Assembly (NCBI GenBank): GCA_030601965.1
Contig: JAUWAR010000042.1
Span: 1-9,866 of the forward strand
Source of the DNA: a bacterium
GTDB lineage: Bacteria > Hydrothermota > UBA3073 > JACQXS01 > JAUWAR01
DNA: 9,866 nt
Direction of reading: 5' to 3'
Below, piece after piece: positions 1 to 5,694 of this stretch; positions within the stretch are counted from its first letter, which is position 1, and each line of letters begins with the position of its first letter. The position numbers and the translations under genes are program-made. Below the pieces are notes generated by a model. It ran no database searches. It was not told the origin of the DNA and saw only the letters and a program-made list of their open reading frames with translations.

Positions 1-933
1 GTGAAATTCTATTATGTCTCTATCCTGAAGTATATAACTTCGTTCAACCCTTTGCCCATTATGTTCACCTCCCCATATCCTTACAAACTTAAGATTCTCT
101 GCAAAGTCTTTATGAATATCACGTGCCGCATCAATAACAGTTTTCCCATTTTTTAAGATTATAGGTTCTATCATCTCAGGCAGCTTGCCAGGTGACTTTG
201 TATAAACTCGTATTATCTCAAGTCTCCTGAAAATCTCCTTCCTTAATTTATCAAGATTGTGTCCATTCTTTGTAGAAAAAGAAATAATAGGAATTTCATT
301 GTTGACTGTTAACTGTAAACTGTCAACTATCAACTGTTCTCTATCAATGTCGCTCTTGTTACATCCTATGATTATCTTATTAACCTCAATTCTGAGTTCA
401 TCCAACTTGTTACTGATAAACTTTGCATCTTCAATAATATTGTCTTTACTTAAATCCAGGAGAGCAAGAACAAGGTTAGCACTTCTTGTAAGGTCAATTA
501 ACCAGGGTGGACTCTTGGAATCTGTGATAGGCGGTGTATCCACAAGTTGTATCTTTATGTCCTCGTAATCCATCATCCCTGTGATGGGTTTAGAAGTTGA
601 AAAAGGATACTCTCCTATTTGAGGATTCGCATTTGTAAGTTTTGCAAGCAAACTTGACTTTCCAACATTGGGTGAGCCAAGTAATACTACTTGACCAGCG
701 CCTTCTTTCTCTATATAAAGTCCTTTTTTCTTGCCAATAGTTCGTTTGGTTTCAAGTTCTCTTTTGAATTTTGCAATTTTTGCCTTTATATCACCCTGTA
801 GATGGTCAGTGCCTTTATGTTTCGGTATAACGCTGAGCATCTCTCTCAGTGTCTCAATCTTCTCAAGCGGAGTTCTGGCAAGTCTGTATTTCTGTTCAGC
901 TTTAAGATACTCGGGTGTGAGATTGGCTGGCAT
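1..933 (-). CDS. DRG/Obg-like GTPase with C-terminal TGS domain (3' end cut by window edge)
   Basis: The frame stays open for 311 codons from ATG at 931-933 to the left edge. The N-terminus MPANLTPEYL and the IPKHKGTDHLQ segment (about residues 36-46) are typical of bacterial DRG-like GTPases. G1 is GSPNVGKS (86-93), switch I has a STSKP stretch (112-116), G3 reads DTPP (132-135), G4 is NKSD (192-195), and G5 is near SFSTKNG (218-224). A TGS domain follows (about 234-311) and ends in LQDRDIIEFH, so only a few residues should be missing. Relatives bind GTP and are thought to act with ribosomes; the substrate here is unknown. The 45-base gap to rsmD holds AGAAGG about 17 bases before the ATG, a rather distant ribosome site. 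Residues 198-211, just after G4, are encoded by a dispersed repeat and look like an insertion. The family is sure; the precise role is not. Confidence 0.9.
   Translation of the reverse strand, partial: MPANLTPEYLKAEQKYRLARTPLEKIETLREMLSVIPKHKGTDHLQGDIKAKIAKFKRELETKRTIGKKKGLYIEKEGAGQVVLLGSPNVGKSSLLAKLTNANPQIGEYPFSTSKPITGMMDYEDIKIQLVDTPPITDSKSPPWLIDLTRSANLVLALLDLSKDNIIEDAKFISNKLDELRIEVNKIIIGCNKSDIDREQLIVDSLQLTVNNEIPIISFSTKNGHNLDKLRKEIFRRLEIIRVYTKSPGKLPEMIEPIILKNGKTVIDAARDIHKDFAENLKFVRIWGGEHNGQRVERSYILQDRDIIEFH
301..336. repeat. In-frame simple repeat (AACTGTCAACTATCAAC type) inside the GTPase gene
   Basis: This is a degenerate array of GTTAACTG, GTAAACTG, TCAACTATCAACTG-like units. It contains TCAACTATCAAC (323-334), which recurs exactly at 8968-8979 in the pit-DUF47 junction. 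Read on the minus strand it encodes about 12-14 residues (QLIVDSLQLTVN) between the NKSD motif and the G5 strand. It keeps the frame. Confidence 0.75.
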
Positions 934-979
934 TTTAAAAATTAAAACATACCTTCTCAAAAAAGTCAAGATTTTTTAC

Positions 980-1501
980 TCACAGGAATGTTAGAATGGT
1001 GTCCCCAAACCTATAGTCTTTTCCACCTGATATTTCCTCTCGTTTGCTGCGCTCAAGAATAATAATGGATGAGGAGGGTAGTAAAGGAATTATCTTACTG
1101 ATAAACCCTTTGTTATACGGCGGGTCTGCAAATATGATGTCATATCCCTTGATGGACAAAATGTCTGTTCTACCTACTATTTTCAAAACATCCTTTTCTA
1201 TAATCCTTGTTTTATCTTCACATCCCCGTCGGCTGACGGGCAAGTCAAGAGATTTTAGATTGTCTCTAAGCACTTTTAAAATCCTACCCGACTTCTCTAC
1301 AAAAACTACCTCTTTTGCACTTCTTGATAAAGCCTCAATCCCAATTGCTCCACTACCTGCAAATAGGTCAAGAAATCTTGCATCTTTTACTCTATCTCCA
1401 AGTATATTAAAGATTGCCTCTCTTACTTTATCCTGAGTTGGACGAATTCCCTTTGGAATTTTTATAACCCTTCCCTTGAATTCTCCACCGGTTATTCTCA
1501 T
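980..1501 (-). CDS. rsmD: 16S rRNA (guanine-N2)-methyltransferase RsmD
   Basis: A 173-residue protein close to the usual RsmD length (about 180-190). It begins MRITGGEFKGR, the conserved opening of the family, which fixes the start although no clear Shine-Dalgarno precedes it. The SAM-binding motif is LDLFAGSGAIGIE (44-56), and the N6/N2-methyltransferase signature DPPY lies at 126-129. RsmD methylates the exocyclic N2 of G966 (E. coli numbering) in 16S rRNA, using SAM, in the cytoplasm during 30S assembly. The gene sits 31 bases after mtaB and 46 bases before the GTPase gene on the same strand, consistent with one operon. Residues 87-96 (LPVSRRGCED) derive from a palindromic repeat inserted before the strand leading to the DV motif; both core motifs are intact, so the enzyme is probably functional. 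Confidence 0.94.
   Translation of the reverse strand: MRITGGEFKGRVIKIPKGIRPTQDKVREAIFNILGDRVKDARFLDLFAGSGAIGIEALSRSAKEVVFVEKSGRILKVLRDNLKSLDLPVSRRGCEDKTRIIEKDVLKIVGRTDILSIKGYDIIFADPPYNKGFISKIIPLLPSSSIIILERSKREEISGGKDYRFGDTILTFL
1214..1244. repeat. In-frame palindromic repeat inside rsmD
   Basis: GC-rich segment in an AT-rich gene, with a perfect 6-bp stem: CCCGTC (1225-1230), loop GGCT, GACGGG (1235-1240). In the coding direction it opens with CTTGCCCG, the same eight bases as the start of the repeat in the M23 gene at 6054-6061. In both genes the frame gives Leu-Pro. It adds about ten residues to RsmD. Confidence 0.7.
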
Positions 1502-1532
1502 ACGAGGATATATTTGGGGGAATCGTTTGGGG

Positions 1533-2789
1533 TTAGATATTTAATAAATCTCCGTAAGTTCTACATTCATCAACTTTTTTAATTCTTAAAGTCACAAAAC
1601 TGCCTATTAGATTTTTGGGTCCATTGAAAAGAATCTTTATGTAATTAGATGTTTCTCCAATGAGGTAATTTTCAGAGTTGTTTGATTCTACAAGCACTTT
1701 GGAAGTTTTACCTATAACTCTTTTTCTAAACTCAAGAGATTTTTTCATAGACAAGGATTTAATGGCTTTTATTCTTTTGGTCTTTATCTTTTCGCTCACT
1801 TGATTGGGAAATAGAGGTGCCTTTGTCCCTTCACGAATAGAATATCTAAAAATATGAAGGTAAGATATTGGCAATTCTTCTATTAAACTATATGTATTTT
1901 GAAATGCTACTTCGTCTTCTTCTGGAAGACCACATATTACATCTATGCCTATATTTACATCTTTTATCTCATTTGAGATTTTAAGAATGAGGTCTTTAAA
2001 ATATTCTCTTGTATAATTCCTGTTCATATTCTTAAGTATTTTATTATCTCCACTCTGGAGTGAGATATGAAAATGGTTCATAAACTTTTTTGAGTTTCTT
2101 GCAAAATCTATGAGTTGGTCGGTAACTGTAAGTGGTTCAATAGAGGACAATCCTACCCATTCTACCTCTGTCTGCTTTTCAATCTCCTCGAGAAGTTCCA
2201 CAAGATTTGTTTTTTTCAACTCTGAACTCTCAACTCTGAACTCTGAACTGTATTTCCCGATATTTATTCCTGTAAGGACAAAAACTTTATATCCTCTTTT
2301 CCCAAGTGCTTTTATTTCGGTTAATATTTCTTGAATATCTCTTGAAATAGGTGTTCCTCTTGCAAATGGGACAATACAGTAGGCACAGAACTCATCACAC
2401 CCATCTTGAATCTTCACAAACGCCTTACTATGATTAGCAAAATTTGTAATATAATTCTTTGGATTGAGTCCCAAAAAAACTTCTATCTCTTCTTTGTTTT
2501 TTGCTACAAGGTCTATTCCTGGAATAGAATTAAGTTTCTCTGGATGAGTTCTTGCATAGCATCCTGTAACTATTACAGATGCATCTGGATACTCTTTTAT
2601 CGTTCTCCTTATAAGTTTTCTTGCCTCTCTATCTGTTCTACCCGTCACAGTGCAGGTATTTATGACACAGACATCTGGGGAACCACCATTTTTAGATGAG
2701 AACCCAGAACCTTCAAATTCTTCTCTAATGAGTTCTGTATCGTATTGATTTACTCTACAGCCAAGTGTATAGAATTTTACTGAAGGCAT
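1533..2789 (-). CDS. mtaB: tRNA (N6-L-threonylcarbamoyladenosine(37)-C2)-methylthiotransferase MtaB
   Basis: A 418-residue radical-SAM methylthiotransferase. The N-terminal UPF0004 domain has its three cluster cysteines at C11 (TLGCRVNQ), C46 (NTCTVT) and C77 (TGCYA). The radical-SAM cluster is C131-x3-C135-x2-C138 (DGCDEFCAYC), and a C-terminal TRAM-like region covers about 355-418. The TLGCxVNQYDTE opening is characteristic of MtaB rather than MiaB or RimO. MtaB converts t6A37 to ms2t6A37 in tRNAs reading ANN codons, which supports decoding accuracy. The start ATG directly follows the nadK stop (TAAATG), with an AGGAGA ribosome site 5 bases upstream, so translation is coupled. Residues 181-193 (SSEFRVESSELKK) are encoded by a repeat and interrupt the usual GxxLGxY to LVELL connection. 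All six cysteines are present, so activity is likely. Confidence 0.93.
   Translation of the reverse strand: MPSVKFYTLGCRVNQYDTELIREEFEGSGFSSKNGGSPDVCVINTCTVTGRTDREARKLIRRTIKEYPDASVIVTGCYARTHPEKLNSIPGIDLVAKNKEEIEVFLGLNPKNYITNFANHSKAFVKIQDGCDEFCAYCIVPFARGTPISRDIQEILTEIKALGKRGYKVFVLTGINIGKYSSEFRVESSELKKTNLVELLEEIEKQTEVEWVGLSSIEPLTVTDQLIDFARNSKKFMNHFHISLQSGDNKILKNMNRNYTREYFKDLILKISNEIKDVNIGIDVICGLPEEDEVAFQNTYSLIEELPISYLHIFRYSIREGTKAPLFPNQVSEKIKTKRIKAIKSLSMKKSLEFRKRVIGKTSKVLVESNNSENYLIGETSNYIKILFNGPKNLIGSFVTLRIKKVDECRTYGDLLNI
2211..2250. repeat. In-frame simple repeat (CAACTCTGAACTCTGAACT type) inside mtaB
   Basis: Tandem units of TCTGAACTC/TCAACTCTGAAC occupy 2217-2249 on the plus strand, so the coding strand reads GAGTTCAGAGTTGAGAGTTC-like sequence. 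It encodes SSEFRVESSELKK with no frame change. Similar AACTnTCAACT-type units occur in the GTPase gene (301-336) and at 8958-8979. Confidence 0.75.
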
Positions 2790-3620
2790 TTATCTCTCCT
2801 TTCCTCCTCCCCACTTTAGTTTGGTTCTTAAAATTTCGTAAAAACTCCTTACTCCTGATTTTATTAAATTTATAGAGAAATCTGCCTTTTTTATAGTAAT
2901 ATTCATTCCTTTTTTTATAGCAATTTTTTCCTGTCCATCGGCAGTTACAATTGCCTCCTCACTCTGAAACTCTATTCCTATCTCAGTATCACCTGATACA
3001 ACCATCGGTCTGAACCCCAATGTGTGGGGACATATTGGATTGATAATAATTGCCTCCATAGATGGATAAAGCACAGGACCAGACGCGGCAAGTGAATAGG
3101 CAGTGGAACCTGTTGGGGTGGAAACTATTAAGCCATCAGCAGAAAAATCCGAGACATATTCCTTGTTTATAAAAATAGAAAAAGAGAGCATTCTTCCAGA
3201 ACCTGTGCCCTGAATCACAATATCATTTAAACCATATAACTTCTTTTTGTGTGGGATATTAGCCTCCAGCACCATCCGTTTTTCAATAGAAAAGTTTCCT
3301 TTAAGAATATTCTCAAGTGCTGGATAAAGGTTATCTAATGCTACCTCTGTAAGAAAACCAAGTGCCCCAAGATTGATTCCAAGAATGGGTATTCCTTTGT
3401 TAGATACTATTCTTGCAGTCTTTAAAAGTGTGCCATCTCCACCCATGGCAAGGATGATTTCTGAGGAGTTCACAATCTCTTCAGGTGATGAGGATTTAAG
3501 CCCAGATATTTCAGGAAAAACAACTATTTTATGCCCTTTCTTGTTCATAAACTCTACTACTTTTGTAATTATCTCCTGTGCTAAAGGTTTATTGGGATTT
3601 ATGATAACACCAATATTCAT
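2790..3620 (-). CDS. nadK: NAD kinase
   Basis: A 276-residue ATP-NAD kinase of normal length that phosphorylates NAD to NADP in the cytoplasm. The catalytic and diphosphate-binding GGDGT motif is at 60-64 (D62), followed by LGINLGALGFLTEV (80-93). The adenine/ribose contact NDIVI lies at 132-136, and DGLIVSTPTGSTAYSLAASGP at about 162-182 is the conserved second domain signature. HTLGFRPMVVSGD follows. The start ATG overlaps the prmC stop by four bases (ATGA), typical of translational coupling, and no strong separate ribosome site is visible. The stop abuts the mtaB start. No insertion or damage is seen. Identification is secure. Confidence 0.96.
   Translation of the reverse strand: MNIGVIINPNKPLAQEIITKVVEFMNKKGHKIVVFPEISGLKSSSPEEIVNSSEIILAMGGDGTLLKTARIVSNKGIPILGINLGALGFLTEVALDNLYPALENILKGNFSIEKRMVLEANIPHKKKLYGLNDIVIQGTGSGRMLSFSIFINKEYVSDFSADGLIVSTPTGSTAYSLAASGPVLYPSMEAIIINPICPHTLGFRPMVVSGDTEIGIEFQSEEAIVTADGQEKIAIKKGMNITIKKADFSINLIKSGVRSFYEILRTKLKWGGGKER
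2795..2800 (-). promoter_or_regulatory. Ribosome binding site of mtaB
   Basis: AGGAGA on the minus strand, 5 bases before the mtaB ATG and wholly inside the 3' end of nadK, within a purine-rich GGAGGAAAGGAGAG run. It supports the ATG at 2789 as the start. Confidence 0.7.
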
Positions 3621-4447
3621 TTTCTCGCTATTAATATCCTTGGAATACCACTCAGGTCATTTAGTATTTCCACTTTTCCAAAATACTGCAGTGCTATACT
3701 TCTTACATCTTCTGCTTGTCCATCTCCAATTTCCATAAAAAGCATCCCATTCTTGTCCAAATATTCTGGAGAAGATTTTATAATCTCTTTTATAAAGTGA
3801 AGACCATCAAGTCTTCCATCAATAGCATAAAGAGGCTCAAATTCTTTTATCTCTTTTTGAAGAGATGAAATATCTTTAGTCTTTATATATGGTGGATTTG
3901 AGACTATGAAATCTGCCTTAAGTTTATAAGGCCCAAATAAATCGCCTTGAATAAACATTGTCCTCTTCCCTACACCAAGTCTTTGTGCATTGTTTTGAGC
4001 AATATCAAGAAACGATATATCTGAGCACATAGCAAAGGCATCTTTTACAAAATGCACAGCACTTATACCTATAATTCCAGAGCCTGTTCCTATATCAAAA
4101 ATTATAGGCGATCTCTTTGTCTCCATATAGTTAATAAGTTCCATAACAAGTTGTTCTGTTTCTGGTCTTGGTATAAAGACGCCAGGTGGTGTTAAAAACT
4201 CCAGCCCAATAAAATAAGTCTTCTCTGTGATATATTGGACAGGTTCAAACTTAAGTCTCCTTTTAATAAATCCTTTATATTTCTTTATATCATAATTAGA
4301 AACATCTCTGTCATCAAACAAGTAAATGTCCTGTTTTTTTATATTAAGGGAATCAGCAAGGAGAACCTCTGCCTCTATCCTTGCCTCATTAAAGTTGTTT
4401 TCCTGCAAAAGGTTTGCACCTTGTTTTAAAATCTCGTTTAATTTCAT
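3617..4447 (-). CDS. prmC: Peptide chain release factor N5-glutamine methyltransferase PrmC (HemK)
   Basis: A 276-residue SAM-dependent methyltransferase that methylates the GGQ glutamine of release factors, here most directly the product of the upstream prfA. The N-terminal helical release-factor-binding domain spans about 1-75, and IPRPETE is at 92-98. SAM motif I is DIGTGSG (118-124), and the catalytic NPPY that binds the glutamine amide is at 184-187. Length matches the family. An in-frame GTG lies directly before the ATG (4448-4450). I chose the ATG because AAAGG at 4455-4459 is then 7 bases away, against 4 for the GTG. The gene follows prfA on the same strand, as in many bacteria, but here a 103-base spacer with three hairpin repeats separates them. 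It overlaps nadK by four bases. Confidence 0.95.
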   Translation of the reverse strand: MKLNEILKQGANLLQENNFNEARIEAEVLLADSLNIKKQDIYLFDDRDVSNYDIKKYKGFIKRRLKFEPVQYITEKTYFIGLEFLTPPGVFIPRPETEQLVMELINYMETKRSPIIFDIGTGSGIIGISAVHFVKDAFAMCSDISFLDIAQNNAQRLGVGKRTMFIQGDLFGPYKLKADFIVSNPPYIKTKDISSLQKEIKEFEPLYAIDGRLDGLHFIKEIIKSSPEYLDKNGMLFMEIGDGQAEDVRSIALQYFGKVEILNDLSGIPRILIARK

Positions 4448-4465
4448 CACCTCACCTTTTAAGTG

Positions 4466-4489
4466 CTGTCGGGAGTTACCTCCCGACAG
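4466..4489. repeat. Perfect hairpin repeat 1 in the prfA-prmC spacer
   Basis: CTGTCGGGAG, loop TTAC, CTCCCGACAG: a perfect 10-bp stem with a four-base loop. Its core GGAGTTACCTCC is shared, inverted, with the hairpin at 4500-4523, while the outer stem pairs differ in a pair-preserving way. No T-run follows in either direction, so it is not a standard intrinsic terminator. Confidence 0.85.
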
Positions 4490-4499
4490 AGAAGGTTAT

Positions 4500-4523
4500 G
4501 TGGCAGGAGGTAACTCCTGCCAC
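4500..4523. repeat. Perfect hairpin repeat 2 in the prfA-prmC spacer
   Basis: GTGGCAGGAG, loop GTAA, CTCCTGCCAC: a perfect 10-bp stem and four-base loop. The reverse complement has the same GGAGTTACCTCC core as hairpin 1, so the two are inverted relatives about ten bases apart. Both would be in the prfA-prmC mRNA. Confidence 0.85.
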
Positions 4524-4532
4524 CACAAAATC

Positions 4533-4554
4533 GGGACTGGAAAGTCCCTCCTAC
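4533..4554. repeat. Hairpin repeat 3, overlapping the prfA stop codon
   Basis: GGGACT (4533-4538), loop GGAA, AGTCCC (4543-4548), flanked by TCCTAC. On the minus strand the prfA stop TAG (4551-4553) lies in the GTAGGAGGGACTTTCC lead-in of the element. The repeat therefore seems to supply the stop codon. The exact element borders are inferred. Confidence 0.65.
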
Positions 4555-5612
4555 AATTCTATATTTGCCTCTTGCAACTTATCTATGATCTCATCAAGAT
4601 TACCTTCCATAATTTCAGGGAGTCTATAACTCGTAAAGTTTATTCTATGGTCAGTAATTCTGCGCTGTGGAAAGTTATATGTTCTTATTTTCTCTGCCCT
4701 GTCCTGTCCTCCAATCTGGCTCTTTCTTTCACTTGCAACCGCATCTTCATCTTTCTTTTTGGTCATATTATACAATTTTGCAAGGAGTATCTTCATCGCC
4801 CTTATCCTATTTTGATACTGAGACCGTTCATCCTGACAACTAACTGTTATCCCTGTGGGGATGTGTGCAATTCGGACAGCACTTGAAACCTTATTTACAC
4901 TTTGTCCACCTGCTCCTCCTGATCTGAAGGTATCTATTTTTAAATCCTTTTGGTCTATTTTTATATCTTTTTCTTCAACTTCTGGGAAGATAGCCACACT
5001 TGATGTAGAAGTATGAATTCTTCCTCCAGATTCTGTTACAGGAATTCTCTGAACCCTATGTACCCCACTTTCATACTTGAGTCTCTGATAACTTTCTTTT
5101 CCTGAAACAAGAAAGATTATCTCCTTAAACCCACCAAGACCGATAGGATGGGAATTCATTATCTCAACTTTCCACCCTTTACTCTCTGCATATTTTGAGT
5201 ACATCCTGAACAGGTCATGAGAAAAAAGACAAGCCTCATCACCTCCAGCACCTGCTCGTATCTCCATAATCGCATTTCTCGCCTTAAAGTCCCTCTTTGA
5301 ACTCGTAAGAGAAATAATTTTCTCTTCTATCTCTTTTTGCTCTTTGCTCGCATTTTTAATCTCCTCTTGGGCAATACTTAGAAGTTCTTTCTCTCCCTCA
5401 GTGGAGAGGAGACTTTCATCCTCGTTAATCTGCTCATCTAACTCGTTGTATTTCCTGTATAATCTCATCACCTCTGAAAGTTTGCCATGTTCTTTTGATA
5501 ACTTAATAAATCCTTTTCTATCTTTTACAGTAGCGGGATTACTAAGCACCTTTTCTACCTCACTTGCTCTTTTTCTGATTTCTTCAAGTCTTTTGATAAT
5601 CTCTTGTTTCAT
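4551..5612 (-). CDS. prfA: Peptide chain release factor 1
   Basis: A 353-residue class I release factor that recognises UAA and UAG and triggers peptidyl-tRNA hydrolysis on the ribosome. The N-terminal part (about 1-105) is a charged helical domain. The stop-codon recognition tripeptide is PVT (191-193), the PxT form of RF1 rather than the SPF of RF2, within RIPVTESGGRIHTST. The catalytic GGQ is at 235-237 in RSGGAGGQSVNKVSS. Two ATGs stand in tandem (5613-5615 and 5610-5612). I chose the second because a consensus-like promoter upstream would start transcription at about 5612-5613, which cuts off the first; this adds or removes only one Met. No Shine-Dalgarno is visible, so the mRNA is predicted to be leaderless. 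The stop TAG falls inside a repeat. Confidence 0.95.
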   Translation of the reverse strand: MKQEIIKRLEEIRKRASEVEKVLSNPATVKDRKGFIKLSKEHGKLSEVMRLYRKYNELDEQINEDESLLSTEGEKELLSIAQEEIKNASKEQKEIEEKIISLTSSKRDFKARNAIMEIRAGAGGDEACLFSHDLFRMYSKYAESKGWKVEIMNSHPIGLGGFKEIIFLVSGKESYQRLKYESGVHRVQRIPVTESGGRIHTSTSSVAIFPEVEEKDIKIDQKDLKIDTFRSGGAGGQSVNKVSSAVRIAHIPTGITVSCQDERSQYQNRIRAMKILLAKLYNMTKKKDEDAVASERKSQIGGQDRAEKIRTYNFPQRRITDHRINFTSYRLPEIMEGNLDEIIDKLQEANIEL

Positions 5613-5619
5613 CATAAAG

Positions 5620-5648
5620 ATATTACTTTAAATCTTTCTCTATGTCAA
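5620..5648 (-). promoter_or_regulatory. Promoter of the prfA-led leftward operon
   Basis: On the minus strand, TTGACA (5643-5648) is a perfect -35, followed by a 17-base spacer and TAATAT (5620-5625), a four-of-six match to the -10 consensus. The expected transcription start is 5612-5613, at the prfA ATG itself. It is a sigma-70-type reading from sequence only. Confidence 0.65.
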
Positions 5649-5656
5649 CTTTTTTC

Positions 5657-5686
5657 TTGACAGAGTTTCTTAATCTATAATATAAA
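5657..5686 (+). promoter_or_regulatory. Promoter of the M23-led rightward operon
   Basis: TTGACA (5657-5662), an 18-base spacer and TATAAA (5681-5686). The expected transcription start is 5693-5695, at or just before the ATG at 5695. Its -35 lies only 8 bases from the -35 of the divergent prfA promoter, so the two polymerase sites are back to back and probably compete or are co-regulated. Confidence 0.65.
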
Positions 5687-5694
5687 ACATACTA

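Noticed and set aside
257..568. Open frame on the plus strand with Leu/Ser-rich translation
   Set aside because: It is antisense to the well-supported DRG-like GTPase, has no ribosome site and its composition is that of a reverse-frame shadow.
4466..4548. Intrinsic terminators between prfA and prmC
   Set aside because: The stems are strong but no T-run follows on the minus strand; the sequence after the last hairpin is GCACTTAAAAGG. They fit dispersed hairpin repeats better.
4326..4886. Plus-strand open frame of 186 codons spanning prmC start, the spacer and the prfA end
   Set aside because: It runs antisense through two conserved genes and three hairpin repeats, with no recognisable motif or start signal.
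5676..5681. Perfect TATAAT as -10 for the M23 gene
   Set aside because: It is only 13 bases from the TTGACA, too short for a sigma-70 promoter; TATAAA at 5681 with an 18-base spacer fits better.
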